A DNA stretch of 64,000 bases. It comes from Hyphomicrobiales bacterium. Lineage in GTDB: Bacteria; Pseudomonadota; Alphaproteobacteria; Rhizobiales; Beijerinckiaceae. The notes under the pieces were generated by a model. It was given only the letters and a program-made list of their open reading frames with translations. It searched no databases and was not told the origin of the DNA. The translations under genes and the position numbers were made by a program. The stretch is taken from assembly GCA_028290285.1 (NCBI GenBank), contig JAQGKD010000035.1, positions 1 to 64,000 of the forward strand. The letters are read 5' to 3'. Within the stretch, counting starts at the first letter, position 1, and every line of letters begins with the position of its first letter. Below are positions 36,887-47,016 of the stretch, piece by piece.

Positions 36887-37840
36887 ATGGTTCGCTCATC
36901 ATTCGCTGCCGCAGTCTTCGGAGTGGTCTGCGCCGCGCAGGCCGCGCTGGCTCAGGACACGGTCCGCATCGGCCTCGCCGTGCCGCAAAACGCCGCCTAT
37001 GTGCAGTTCTACGCCGCAGAGGCGCTCGGCTATTACAAGGAAGCCGGGGTGAAGGCTGAAATCACGGTGTATCGCGGCGGCGCCGCCTCGCAGGAAGCGC
37101 TCAGCGCGGGCGCCGCGGACATGATCACCTATTTCGGCGCCGGTGCCGGGCTGGCCATTGCTCGCGGTGCGAATGAGAAGATCGTCGCCGTCATCGACGC
37201 GACGCCTCATGGCTGGCACATGCTCGTGCCGGCGAAGTCCGCCATTCGCAGCCCGAAGGACCTGGAAGGCAAGCGCGTCGGTGTGGCAACCAAGGCTGGC
37301 ACCGCGGACATGTTCGCGCTTTGGGCTGCCGATGCGGCCGGCGTCAAGATCCAGACGATCCCGGTCGGCGGCGGCGGCATGGTGCCATCGCTTCGCAACG
37401 GACAGGTCGATGCGATCGCGATGTTCCCCGGCTTGAGCCTCTCGCTGCTCGAAAATGGCGAGGCCCGGTCGATCCTCGATCTCGGCAAGGAGATGCCGCC
37501 GACGTTGCCCGACGTGATCGTCGCGTCGCAGGACTTCATGGACAAGAAGCCCGAAGCATTGCGCGGCGCGCTGCGGGCCGTCTACCGGGCGTTGGCGCAC
37601 ATGCGCGACGACCGCGCCTGGGGCCTCAAGTTTCTCAAGGAGTTCACGAAGGAGCAGGACGACAAGACCAACGAGCTCGTTTACGACCGCGTGGTGACGC
37701 AGATATCGCGCGACGGCGCCATCGATCTGGCCGCGCTTCAGAGGTCCATGGACGTTGGCGCAAAGATGTGGAGCCAGCCGGAGCTCGGCAAGGTCAAGCC
37801 AGACGCGATCGCAACCACCGCTTATCTCCCGAAGCTCTGA
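36887..37840 (+). CDS. ABC transporter substrate-binding protein (NMT1/SsuA-like)
   Basis: This 317-residue periplasmic protein has a signal peptide ending at ALAQ. VRIGLAVPQNAAYVQFYAAEALGYYKEAGVKAEI opens the NMT1/SsuA fold, and GGAASQEALSAGAADMITY follows. This class delivers small organic acids, pyrimidine precursors, sulfonates or aromatic compounds. It is the first of four transport genes placed 67 bases after the SDR gene, so the substrate is probably what HyuAB processes. Confidence 0.9.
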   Translation: MVRSSFAAAVFGVVCAAQAALAQDTVRIGLAVPQNAAYVQFYAAEALGYYKEAGVKAEITVYRGGAASQEALSAGAADMITYFGAGAGLAIARGANEKIVAVIDATPHGWHMLVPAKSAIRSPKDLEGKRVGVATKAGTADMFALWAADAAGVKIQTIPVGGGGMVPSLRNGQVDAIAMFPGLSLSLLENGEARSILDLGKEMPPTLPDVIVASQDFMDKKPEALRGALRAVYRALAHMRDDRAWGLKFLKEFTKEQDDKTNELVYDRVVTQISRDGAIDLAALQRSMDVGAKMWSQPELGKVKPDAIATTAYLPKL

Positions 37841-37848
37841 GGCCAGAT

Positions 37849-38604
37849 ATGAAAGGGCTCGTGAGGGCGGCTCCCATCGCGTTTCTCGCCCTGCTCGCGC
37901 TCCTTTGGGAAGTCGCGAGCAGGTCGGGCATGGCAGATCCGCAGGTGCTGCCTCCGTTCTCGGACGTGGCGGTCGTCCTCTGGTCGCTTCTCCGTTCCCC
38001 CGGATTTCTCGCGGACCTCGGGGTCACGGCGCTCGAAGTACTGGTCGCCTTCCTGATTGTCGTTCCACTCGGGCTCGGCGTGGGGCTTTATCTCGGCGAG
38101 CGACGTAACGCATACGACGCCTTCGCGCCAACGCTGAACCTGATGCTGTCCGCGCCCAAGTCGATCTTCCTGCCGATCTTCATCCTCGCGTTCGGGATCG
38201 GTTTTGGCCAGAAGGTCGTCTATGCTGTCACCCTGGCCTTCTTCATCGTGGTCCTCACGGGCGTCGCCGCGGCGCGCTCCGTACCGCGCGGCCTTCTGAG
38301 CATGGCGCGCGCCTTCGGGGCCTCGCAGCAGCAGATCTATCTCCAGGTTTACCTCCCGGCCATGCAGCCCATGATTCTTGAGGGCGCGCGAACCGGTTTC
38401 ATCTACACCGTCACTGGTGTGCTGATCGCGGAAATGTATGGCTCTCCGCGAGGCCTGGGCCGATTGATGTTCGCGTGGGGCGAGAGTTTCCGCATGTCCG
38501 AGCTTCTCGCGAGCGTAGTGCTCGTCGTTGTGCTGACGGTGTTCATCAACGAGGCGATCCGCTGGTTCGAAGACCAGCGCCGCGGCAGCCGGGGCACAGC
38601 ATGA
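37849..38604 (+). CDS. ABC transporter permease 1 (NitT/TauT type)
   Basis: This 251-residue permease has about six helices. The EAA-like cytoplasmic loop is ARSVPRGLLSMARAFGASQQQIYLQVYLPAMQP, in which the AxAxGAS..Q pattern contacts the ATPase. ATG 37849 lies 8 bases after the binding-protein stop. The 3' end overlaps the ATPase gene by ATGA. Its sequence differs clearly from the second permease at 39383. Confidence 0.9.
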   Translation: MKGLVRAAPIAFLALLALLWEVASRSGMADPQVLPPFSDVAVVLWSLLRSPGFLADLGVTALEVLVAFLIVVPLGLGVGLYLGERRNAYDAFAPTLNLMLSAPKSIFLPIFILAFGIGFGQKVVYAVTLAFFIVVLTGVAAARSVPRGLLSMARAFGASQQQIYLQVYLPAMQPMILEGARTGFIYTVTGVLIAEMYGSPRGLGRLMFAWGESFRMSELLASVVLVVVLTVFINEAIRWFEDQRRGSRGTA

Positions 38605-39386
38605 ACGCACCAATGGCGAAACCGACAGACATGATCCGCGTGAGCGGACTGACCATGCGTTACGGACCGCCGACGAACGAATTCGTGGCACTCTCCGAAG
38701 TCGCACTCGATGTCCGCGCTGGCGAGTTCGCTACCATCGTCGGTCCCAGCGGGTGCGGGAAATCGACGCTCCTGCAGGCGATCGCAGGACTTGTGAAGCC
38801 CACGTCGGGCGCTATTGAGATCGACGGCCGCCAGATATCCGGGCCGTCGCCCGACATCGTCGGCGTCATGTTTCAGGACGCCTGGTTGCTGCCGTGGAAG
38901 ACGGCGCAGGAGAATGTCGAGTTCCCGCTCGCGCTGCGTCGCGCCCCTGCCGCCGACCGCGCCGCACGCGCGATGGACCTATTACGGCTCGTGGGGCTCG
39001 AAACGTCGGCGGGCAAATATCCGGACCAGCTTTCGGGCGGCATGCGCCAGCGCGTGGCCATCGCCAGATCGCTGGCGCAAAGGCCGAAGGTGCTGCTGAT
39101 GGATGAGCCGTTCGCAGCCCTGGATGAACAGACCCGCACCCGCATGGGCAACGAACTCCTGCAGATATGGGAGGAGAGCGGCGGCACGGTCCTGTTCGTC
39201 ACCCATGGGCTGACCGAAGCAATCTTCCTTGCCGACGTCGTGCATGTGATGGGCGCAAGACCAGGGCGGATCATCGAACGCATCGAGGTGGATCTGCCGC
39301 GCCCGCGGACGATCGACATGATCGGCAGCGAGTATTTTGGCCAGCTTCGCAACCGAATCTGGAATCTCATCTCGGATACGCCATGA
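38601..39386 (+). CDS. ABC transporter ATP-binding protein (NitT/TauT type)
   Basis: This 261-residue ATPase has Walker A GPSGCGKST near residue 49, Q-loop MFQDAWLLPW, signature LSGGMRQR, Walker B VLLMDEPFAALDEQTR and switch His in FVTHGLTEA. The C-terminal tail, with PRPRTIDMIGSEYFGQLRNRIW, is typical of SsuB/TauB relatives. It overlaps both neighbouring permease genes by 4 bases, so it is central to a single importer complex. Confidence 0.93.
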   Translation: MNAPMAKPTDMIRVSGLTMRYGPPTNEFVALSEVALDVRAGEFATIVGPSGCGKSTLLQAIAGLVKPTSGAIEIDGRQISGPSPDIVGVMFQDAWLLPWKTAQENVEFPLALRRAPAADRAARAMDLLRLVGLETSAGKYPDQLSGGMRQRVAIARSLAQRPKVLLMDEPFAALDEQTRTRMGNELLQIWEESGGTVLFVTHGLTEAIFLADVVHVMGARPGRIIERIEVDLPRPRTIDMIGSEYFGQLRNRIWNLISDTP

Positions 39387-40126
39387 GGCGGTTGGCGAAG
39401 CGCACATTTGTCGTCCTTGTCGTCGCCGCCGTGTGGGAAGCGGCCTATCGCGCGGGACTGCTCAATCCCATCATCTTCGGCTCGCCCAGCTTGATCGCCA
39501 AGGCAGTGCAGAGCGACGGCTGGATGTTTCTCGCAGCCTTCCGGACGACGGTGGTTGAGATCGGCCTGGCGCTGCTCATCTCCGGCAGCATCGGGGTGAG
39601 CTTGGGGGTGTTCCTGGGCGCGTCCGCGAACCTTGCGCGCATCGCGGCTCCTATCCTGTCCGCCCTCATCGCCATTCCCATCGTGATCCTCTATCCAATG
39701 GTGATTGCGTGGATCGGGCTCGGGCCGGAGTCGAAAGTCGTTTTCGGCGTTGTGTCCGGTATCTTCCCCATAGCCTTGAACACGCTTGTCGGCGTTCGCA
39801 GCATCGATCCCGGTTATGCGCGCATGGCATCAGCGATGGGCGCGTCTGGCACGCAGGTGCTGCTGCACGTCATGGCGCCGCTCGCCTTGCCGGCCATAGT
39901 CGGCGGACTTCGGCTCGGCACTGCGCTCATCATTATCGGCGTGGTGCTCAGCGAAATGCTCGCGTCGACCGACGGGATCGGCTTCTGGATCTCATACCAC
40001 CGTTCGCTCTTCAACACGGGCCAAGTCTATCTTGGAATAGGCTTGGCGCTCTTGCTGGCGGCCGTTGCCAACATCGTGCTGGGTAAACTGGAGCACCATT
40101 TCGCGCCGACGGTTCAAAAGGATTGA
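39383..40126 (+). CDS. ABC transporter permease 2 (NitT/TauT type)
   Basis: This 247-residue permease has about six helices. The ATPase-contact loop reads GVRSIDPGYARMASAMGASGTQVLLHVMAP. It is only distantly similar to permease 1, so the importer may use a heterodimeric channel, whereas most NitT/TauT systems have one permease gene. It is the last gene of the operon starting at hyuA. Confidence 0.9.
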   Translation: MRRLAKRTFVVLVVAAVWEAAYRAGLLNPIIFGSPSLIAKAVQSDGWMFLAAFRTTVVEIGLALLISGSIGVSLGVFLGASANLARIAAPILSALIAIPIVILYPMVIAWIGLGPESKVVFGVVSGIFPIALNTLVGVRSIDPGYARMASAMGASGTQVLLHVMAPLALPAIVGGLRLGTALIIIGVVLSEMLASTDGIGFWISYHRSLFNTGQVYLGIGLALLLAAVANIVLGKLEHHFAPTVQKD

Positions 40127-40223
40127 CGGAGACCGACGACATGTCCTTGTCCGAGAGTTCTCCCAACCGGACGGGAGCTTGCCTTCCGGACCAGACCTCG
40201 TATTCACCAGCTCTCAGGCACCA

Positions 40224-40442
40224 TCATTCGCCATCGTCGTCGTCGTCATCATCATCGTCATCATTGTCGCGGTATCCCCGTGGGTCGTACCCGGGAGCAG
40301 GGCGATCTTCACCATCATCCTCGCCAGCAATCGCCTTCAGGCTCAGTGCTGGCATGGCCGCCAAAGTCGCGAGACACGCGGCACTCCCTTTGAGGAATAA
40401 ACGTCTCTGCCGGAGTTCGTTTCGCTCAGAAATCGCTTTCAT
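40224..40442 (-). CDS. Small Tat-exported poly-aspartate protein
   Basis: This 72-residue protein has a start (ATG 40442) fixed by AGGAGG seven bases upstream. The N-terminus carries a twin-arginine signal (RQRRLFLKGSAACLATLAAM). The mature part is about 30 residues, GEDDGEDRPAPGYDPRGYRDN followed by ten consecutive Asp and GE. The Asp codons mix GAT and GAC irregularly, so the run is kept at protein level rather than by simple slippage. Binding of Ca2+ or another cation in the periplasm is an inference. An inverted repeat CACGTT-N10-AACGTG lies just upstream (40458-40479). It is convergent with the ABC operon. Confidence 0.7.
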   Translation of the reverse strand: MKAISERNELRQRRLFLKGSAACLATLAAMPALSLKAIAGEDDGEDRPAPGYDPRGYRDNDDDDDDDDDDGE

Positions 40443-40862
40443 CGCTCCGCCTCCTAACACGTTGGTTTTCCGTAACGTGGATCCGTCACTCCAGTTCCTC
40501 GGCACTGGGATTCAAGGTGGCACGGCCAAGGTACCCGCCGGTCCATGAATCTGCGGGCCGAAGACCGGATCATCTTTAGACAGCGTTTTCAGCGCACAAT
40601 TCCTCAAGGGCGCCTGCCAGACGCTTTCGCTGAAGGGTGTATTTGCGGTTATGATACTTCCGCCTAATGCGGGAAGCATACCGTCTGAGCGAACCGGAGC
40701 GCACGCAATAACTGCGCGGCGAAGAAGCCGACGAAAGGCTCCTGAAACGATAGCGGCGGCCGCTTCAAGGCTCGGAAGGGCCGGCGCCGATGCCCCGAAA
40801 TTGGGGCACTTTGAGACACAGACGACGGCAGCGAAGTGCTGCCGTCGTGTGTTCAATAAGGG
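40443..40862. other. 420-bp intergenic region between poly-Asp gene and groEL
   Basis: It contains the ribosome site and a 6-bp inverted repeat for the poly-Asp gene at the left, and the hairpin at 40822-40848 at the right. A 114-codon minus-strand open frame (40512-40856) shows no family features or ribosome site and is not called. Confidence 0.5.
40822..40848 (-). terminator. Hairpin downstream of groEL
   Basis: ACGACGGCAG at 40822-40831 pairs perfectly with CTGCCGTCGT at 40839-40848 (10 bp, 7-nt loop), starting 15 bases after the groEL stop. No T-run follows on either strand, so it may act as a weak or Rho-assisted terminator or protect the 3' end. Confidence 0.5.
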
Positions 40863-42542
<1,680 letters not shown>

Positions 42543-42854
42543 TTAGGCGGATTTGTGAGTGCTGTGTCCTTCGATGACACCCATGAGATCGGACTCCTTC
42601 ATGATCAGGAGATCCTCCCCTGCGAACTTTACTTCCGTCCCGGACCACTTGCCAAAGAGCACTCGATCGCCAGCCTTGACGTCGAGAGGTTGGACTGTTC
42701 CATTCTCGTCGCGTGCCCCCGGCCCAACGGCGATGATTTCGCCTTCCTGCGGCTTTTCCTTGGCGGTGTCGGGAATGATGATACCGCCCTTTGTCTTCGC
42801 CTCGCCCTCAACCCGGCGGACCACGACGCGGTCGTGCAATGGTCGAAATTTCAT
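42543..42854 (-). CDS. groS: Co-chaperonin GroES
   Basis: This 103-residue protein has [14 protein letters not shown] at the N-terminus, the mobile-loop region [21 protein letters not shown] split around residues 17-37, and [18 protein letters not shown] near the C-terminus. GroES caps GroEL. ATG 42854 follows AGGAGCC. It is the first gene of the groES-groEL operon and lies 64 bases downstream of a CIRCE element. Confidence 0.97.
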   Translation of the reverse strand: MKFRPLHDRVVVRRVEGEAKTKGGIIIPDTAKEKPQEGEIIAVGPGARDENGTVQPLDVKAGDRVLFGKWSGTEVKFAGEDLLIMKESDLMGVIEGHSTHKSA

Positions 42855-42918
42855 GGAAAGGCTCCTCAAATGAGAGCCAGGTGAAGTGGCGCCTGGCGCG
42901 CTGACAGCGCCCACAGAA

Positions 42919-42945
42919 TTAGCACTCCAGGACGGAGAGTGCCAG
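42919..42945 (-). promoter_or_regulatory. CIRCE element (HrcA operator)
   Basis: On the plus strand the left arm is TTAGCACTC (42919-42927), a 9-base spacer follows, and the right arm is GAGTGCCAG (42937-42945). The consensus is TTAGCACTC-N9-GAGTGCTAA, so the left arm is perfect and the right arm matches 7 of 9. It implies repression of groES-groEL by HrcA. Confidence 0.85.
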
Positions 42946-42950
42946 GAATC

Positions 42951-42974
42951 GTTGGGGCGGGCGCTTACGGCAAG
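42951..42974 (-). promoter_or_regulatory. Candidate sigma-32-like promoter for groES-groEL
   Basis: Just upstream of CIRCE on the minus strand, CTTGCC (from 42974) and CCCCAAC (ending 42951) resemble the heat-shock -35 CTTGAA and -10 CCCCAT elements with plausible spacing. It is a weak match, supported mainly by its position. Confidence 0.35.
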
Positions 42975-43275
42975 GCTCGTGGTTGTCTCGGGGAGGCAGT
43001 TACGCATTTCGCGTGGTTTAGTGAGCCTCGCTCGACTGCTTTGATTACTCGCAGGGCTGTCACCGAGACATCCGGTTTGCACCAAGGCCCCGATGCTCTA
43101 ATGTTCATGAGTGTCGGGCACGTCAATCGGTTCTCAATCTGTCGAGGGCTCGAAGACCTAAAGTCAAGGCGAGACTGGTGGAACAACGGCGGCTCGGAAA
43201 ACAGAATTGGCAGGGCGGCTGCCCGGCAATGTCATCGACGCCTTTCCGAAGCAATAATAGCGGAGCTTTCCGGAC

Positions 43276-44244
43276 GTGAGTGTCGTTGCAGCCTACCTAT
43301 ATCGTGATGGCCGCCGAATAGAGGAAGTGCATCTCGATCAGCCGCTGCGATGCGCGGTAGGCAGCTCCGAGTTCGTTTGGATTGGTTTGGTTGAGCCCTC
43401 CGAGGAGGAACTCCGCAGTCTTCAACTGAACTTCGGCCTACATCCATTGGCAGTTGAAGACGCGCTGAAGGCGCACCAGCTCCCCAAGGTAGACGTATAC
43501 GGTGATCAGCTGTTCGTCGTGGCGCGGACCGCTCACCTCGTAAACGATCAAATCATTTACGGTGAGACTGCGGTCTTTCTCGGGGAGAACCACGTCATCA
43601 CGGTCCGCCATGGATCCACACGGGCTCACACGGAGCTTCGTGCTCAACTTGAGGCCGCCCCGATATTGCTCAGGCACGGCGTGGACTATGTGCTGCATGC
43701 AATTTTAGATTACATCGTTGACGGCTACCTGCCGATTGTTGAAGTCATTGAAGATGACGTGCTGACCTTGGAAAAACAAGCACTGGACACCTTTCTCAGT
43801 AGGGCTGAAATTACGCGACTCTTCACGCTGCGCCACCAATTGATCAAGTTTCAACGTACTCTTGGGCCAACGTCCGAGCTGGTCAAAAAGCTGGTACATG
43901 TCGAGTTGCCCTGTATGGACCCCGAAGTAAGGCCATACTTTAGCGACGTGCTAGATCATGTCCGCAGGGTTGAGACGATGGTCGGAGGACTGCGCGACGT
44001 CCTGACGTCCGTGTTCGAAATCGGGACGCTGCTTGAACAACAGCGCCAGGGCACAATCACCCGCCAGCTCGCAGCATGGGCGGCAATCCTGGCGGTGCCG
44101 ACGGCCGTGGCCGGGATCTATGGAATGAACTTCGAGAACATGCCCGAGTTGAAGGCGCGATACGGCTACTATGTCGTATTGGGAGTAATCGCCACACTCT
44201 GCGGTACCCTGTATGTAAGGTTCAAGAATGCAAAGTGGTTGTGA
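43276..44244 (+). CDS. corA: CorA-family magnesium/divalent cation transporter
   Basis: This 322-residue protein has an N-terminal cytoplasmic alpha/beta domain (VAAYLYRDGRRIEEV, then HPLAVEDALKAHQLPKVDVYGDQLFVV), long stalk helices, and two C-terminal helices with the selectivity motif YGMNF near residue 283 before the last helix. CorA forms a pentameric channel for Mg2+, sometimes Co2+ or Ni2+. The start is GTG 43276; no strong ribosome site is visible. It appears monocistronic. Confidence 0.93.
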   Translation: MSVVAAYLYRDGRRIEEVHLDQPLRCAVGSSEFVWIGLVEPSEEELRSLQLNFGLHPLAVEDALKAHQLPKVDVYGDQLFVVARTAHLVNDQIIYGETAVFLGENHVITVRHGSTRAHTELRAQLEAAPILLRHGVDYVLHAILDYIVDGYLPIVEVIEDDVLTLEKQALDTFLSRAEITRLFTLRHQLIKFQRTLGPTSELVKKLVHVELPCMDPEVRPYFSDVLDHVRRVETMVGGLRDVLTSVFEIGTLLEQQRQGTITRQLAAWAAILAVPTAVAGIYGMNFENMPELKARYGYYVVLGVIATLCGTLYVRFKNAKWL

Positions 44245-44453
44245 CGGGTGCGAAGGAGCAAGACCTTGCTTCAGTCCGTCCCAAGCGGCCGGCACTTCCT
44301 CCGATCATTCCTATGGAGGGTATGACGATTCTGTAGCTGGTCGCGAGGCGGGTGCCGATTGATAAAATTCCCCGTCTGCTGAAGCTGGGTCGCCGCAACC
44401 TGTATCGCGGACGGGAGTTGCTGGCAGCAGAATGGTACCTACGGAGGCTCACA

Positions 44454-44711
44454 ATGCGACGCATCTGGCTTATTGCTGCTCTCGTACTTACCGCATCTGC
44501 GGCGCACGCGCAGGGGTACGGTGATTACAACCGAGATGATCGTGGCTACGGGGAGCGCACATATCGCGACCGAGGCGAAAATGGCGGAGAACGCGCGGCA
44601 CGTGAGATGTTCCGCGGCATGACTGGTCAGCGAGACTGCCATTATGAAACGACGCGCCGGCGCAATCGGGATGGAGATATAGTGGAAAGTCGCCGCCGTA
44701 TCTGCGACTAG
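44454..44711 (+). CDS. Small secreted basic protein
   Basis: This 85-residue protein has a clear signal peptide (RRIWLIAALVLTASAAHAQ). The mature part is tyrosine/arginine/aspartate-rich (GYGDYNRDDRGYGERTYRDR) and ends with two cysteines (QRDCHYETTRR and RRICD), probably one disulfide. GGAGG lies 8 bases before ATG 44454. There is no known function; such proteins are frequent in Rhizobiales. Confidence 0.75.
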   Translation: MRRIWLIAALVLTASAAHAQGYGDYNRDDRGYGERTYRDRGENGGERAAREMFRGMTGQRDCHYETTRRRNRDGDIVESRRRICD

Positions 44712-45131
44712 CGTGGCGCGCTCGCGCTTCACTGTATAGCTAGATTTCGTTGCGGGTGGGCGCGCCCACGATTGGCTTAAGTTAGCTCTGGATATGCCAA
44801 TCGATCGAGCCGCCCTTCCGCTCGCACGGTGCAACGCTTCGGTGCCCGGCAGGCGTTCTCCGCCCTGTCGCACACCAGCTCCAAGACGGGCTCCATTGTA
44901 GCGTCAGGGATGACCCGGACATCGATGCAGGCTCGCCGCCATCTTCCGGCACATCGCTGAGATCGCCGTATGAGCCCGCCCTCGACGCAGAGGCCGAGAC
45001 GCTCATCGCGTTCAGTGCCTTGGTGAGCTCACCGACCCGTCCGTCGGAATCTGAGTGGACCGCGAGAAAGCCTCCGACATTCACCGGACCGCGCTCTTCG
45101 GCATTTCGATGCGCTTTCCATGATCGTGGAA
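44712..45131. other. 420-bp intergenic region before tRNA-Thr
   Basis: Nothing is firmly supported here except a possible decayed small gene on the minus strand (about 44777-45084, listed separately). Confidence 0.4.
44777..45084 (-). pseudogene. Possible frameshifted small gene remnant
   Basis: One minus-strand frame reads a protein-like stretch (VGELTKALNAMSVSASASRAGS and DLSDVPEDGGE). Past about 44935 the adjacent frame looks more protein-like (VRVIPDATMEPVLELVCDR, then CRAPKRCTVRAEGRL) and ends at TAA 44777-44779. A single frameshift would join them into a ~95-residue cysteine-containing protein. No family is recognised, and the evidence is only the look of the two frames. Confidence 0.22.
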
Positions 45132-45207
45132 TGGTGCCGCTTGAGAGATTCGAACTCCCGACCCCCTCATTACGAATGAGGTGCTCTACCAGCTGAGCTA
45201 AAGCGGC
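45132..45207 (-). tRNA. tRNA-Thr (anticodon CGU)
   Basis: The 76-nt cloverleaf on the minus strand has an acceptor stem GCCGCTT/AAGCGGC, D-arm GCTC..GAGC, anticodon stem CCTCA/TGAGG with loop TTCGTAA (anticodon CGT, plus strand 45172-45174), T-loop TTCGAAT, and an encoded CCA end. It decodes ACG threonine codons. Confidence 0.97.
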
Positions 45208-45325
45208 ATCCCGTCCCGGCGGTCCGATTCTTGAACCTGTCGGGTGCGCCCTTCGTAAGGCTTGGTTCTCATAGCGATTGCCCGGTCGCTTGGCAAGCCG
45301 GTGGGGGCTGTCCCGGTGTTTTCTT

Positions 45326-47008
45326 TCAGGAGAAAAAACGACGCGGGGGGGTGGCGTCTTCCGTGTTGTCGGGGCCGGGGTCGTCGGGCAGGGCTGGCAT
45401 GGGGTAGAGCGCCGATCCTGTCGGGCGTCGCGGGGCGGTGACGGGCGTCGTTGCCAGCGGCGGGGTGGCCTCCGGCTCCTCCGGTGCTTCTGTCGCCGTC
45501 CCGGCCGGGGCTGCTTCCGCCAGCGCCGGCGCGCTCGCGCGCGCCTCGCGCTCGAGCTGCTCCTGTTTCAGCTCGCTGGCGGGGGCGGGCGTCGGCTCGG
45601 GCGATATCGGCTCAGCTTGATCGGCGGCCTCCGGTGCCGCTTCGGGGGTGGCCGGCAGGGCGACAGGGATTGTCGCGCGCTCCGCTTCCACATGGGTCCC
45701 AGGGGAGGCGCTGAGGCGTTCGGCCGGGGCTGCCCAATGGTAGGCGTCCAGCTTGCCGGTCACGGGCGAGGCGGGTTCCCAGCGGTCGGACAGCACGCCG
45801 TCCGCGATCCAGACGGGATCGCGCGGGGCGCGGGCTGCGCGGGCCAGCCATTCGCGGACGAGGCCCGTGTCCGGGCCGTGTTCCGTCTCTTCGAGATCGG
45901 CCATGAGCAGGCAGGTGCGCAGGGTCGGCCTGTGGCTCGCCCCGGAGGAGACGAGCGGGGCCATGGTGGCGCGGGCGCGGACGAAATCGCGGGCCTCCAG
46001 CGCAGCTCTCGCCACGGTCAGCAGGCTCTCGGAATCGCCGGGGGCGAGTCGCGCCAGGGTCTGGGCGCGGTCGAGACGGTCTCGCGCCGAATCGCCCGGA
46101 CGCAGGTCGAGATAGGTGGCCGCCAGATCGGGATGGCGGCACTGGCGCCAGCCGCTTTCCAGCACGCGCGCCGCCTTGCGCAGATTGCCACGACGGGCGA
46201 GCAGCCGTCCGGACAGTTCGAGCGCGGGAACGAGATCGGGCGCGAGCTTGCTGGCCTCTCGCGCGCGCCGCAGCGCCCCTTCGGAATCGCGTTCGGCCAT
46301 TTCCCGCGCGATGGCCGTCAGCAGCACGGCGCGCTGGCGATCGGCGGTGGTCTTGTCCGTTCCCTTGTGAGTGCGGTTGCTCTCGACGAGTTCGAGCGCG
46401 CGGGGCCAGTCCGAGCGGCTCACGTGATAGTCGAGCAAAGCGTCGCCAGCCCAGCCGAGCGGGGCGATCCTATGCGCCTGCGCGGCATAGAGATGGGAGG
46501 CTTCCTCGTCGCCACGGCGGCGCGCTTCGGCATAGAGGCCGCGCAGGCCCAGCAGCCGTGTTTCGGGGCGCTCGACCATGCTGGCGAAGGTCTTTTCGGT
46601 GAGGTGCCGGTCTCCGGTCAATTGCGCGGTCTGAGCGCGCAGCAGCAGGATCATCGGCTCTTCGCCCAGCAGCTTTTCGGCCTCGCGCGTGGCGCGGGCG
46701 GCGTAGCGCGTGTCGCCTGCGGCTGCCGCGATCATGCCCCGGCTCAACGCGCCGTAACCCTTGTTGCGGCGGCGAACGCGTGTGGTGAGCGCGACGAGCG
46801 AGGGAATGCGGAGCACGAAGCGCAGCAGGTTCCAGAAGATCACGAAAGCGAGCGCCACGGCGGCGACGGCGGCGAGGCCGACGAGCACCGAGGTTTCTAT
46901 CCGATAGCCCTGCCATGTCAGGACGATTTCGCCCGGCCGGTCTGCGAGCCAGGAGAGTCCGAGGGCGACTGCGACGAGAAGTGCCAGGAAGACGATGAGG
47001 CGGATCAT
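45326..47008 (-). CDS. hemY: HemY-type membrane-anchored TPR protein
   Basis: This 560-residue protein has two N-terminal membrane helices (IRLIVFLALLVAVALGLSWLA and SVLVGLAAVAAVALAFVIFWNLL) with the HemY_N signature WLADRPGEIVLTWQGYRIET split between them, then TPR-like helical repeats from about residue 90 to 400. The C-terminal ~130 residues are Pro/Ala/Glu-rich and low-complexity. Despite its name it is not protoporphyrinogen oxidase; its link to haem synthesis rests on gene neighbourhood. It follows the mitofilin gene by 8 bases. Confidence 0.9.
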   Translation of the reverse strand: MIRLIVFLALLVAVALGLSWLADRPGEIVLTWQGYRIETSVLVGLAAVAAVALAFVIFWNLLRFVLRIPSLVALTTRVRRRNKGYGALSRGMIAAAAGDTRYAARATREAEKLLGEEPMILLLRAQTAQLTGDRHLTEKTFASMVERPETRLLGLRGLYAEARRRGDEEASHLYAAQAHRIAPLGWAGDALLDYHVSRSDWPRALELVESNRTHKGTDKTTADRQRAVLLTAIAREMAERDSEGALRRAREASKLAPDLVPALELSGRLLARRGNLRKAARVLESGWRQCRHPDLAATYLDLRPGDSARDRLDRAQTLARLAPGDSESLLTVARAALEARDFVRARATMAPLVSSGASHRPTLRTCLLMADLEETEHGPDTGLVREWLARAARAPRDPVWIADGVLSDRWEPASPVTGKLDAYHWAAPAERLSASPGTHVEAERATIPVALPATPEAAPEAADQAEPISPEPTPAPASELKQEQLEREARASAPALAEAAPAGTATEAPEEPEATPPLATTPVTAPRRPTGSALYPMPALPDDPGPDNTEDATPPRRFFS

Positions 47009-47016
47009 GCTGTGCC

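Larger units (their letters stand above)
42855..43275. other. 421-bp divergent region groES / corA
   Basis: The groES-proximal third holds the ribosome site, CIRCE and candidate heat-shock promoter. The remaining ~270 bp toward corA contain no gene I can support; short open frames there have neither ribosome sites nor family features. Confidence 0.5.

Noticed and set aside
40512..40856. 114-codon minus-strand open frame between groEL and the poly-Asp gene
   Set aside because: No ribosome site, no recognisable motif, overlaps the hairpin downstream of groEL.
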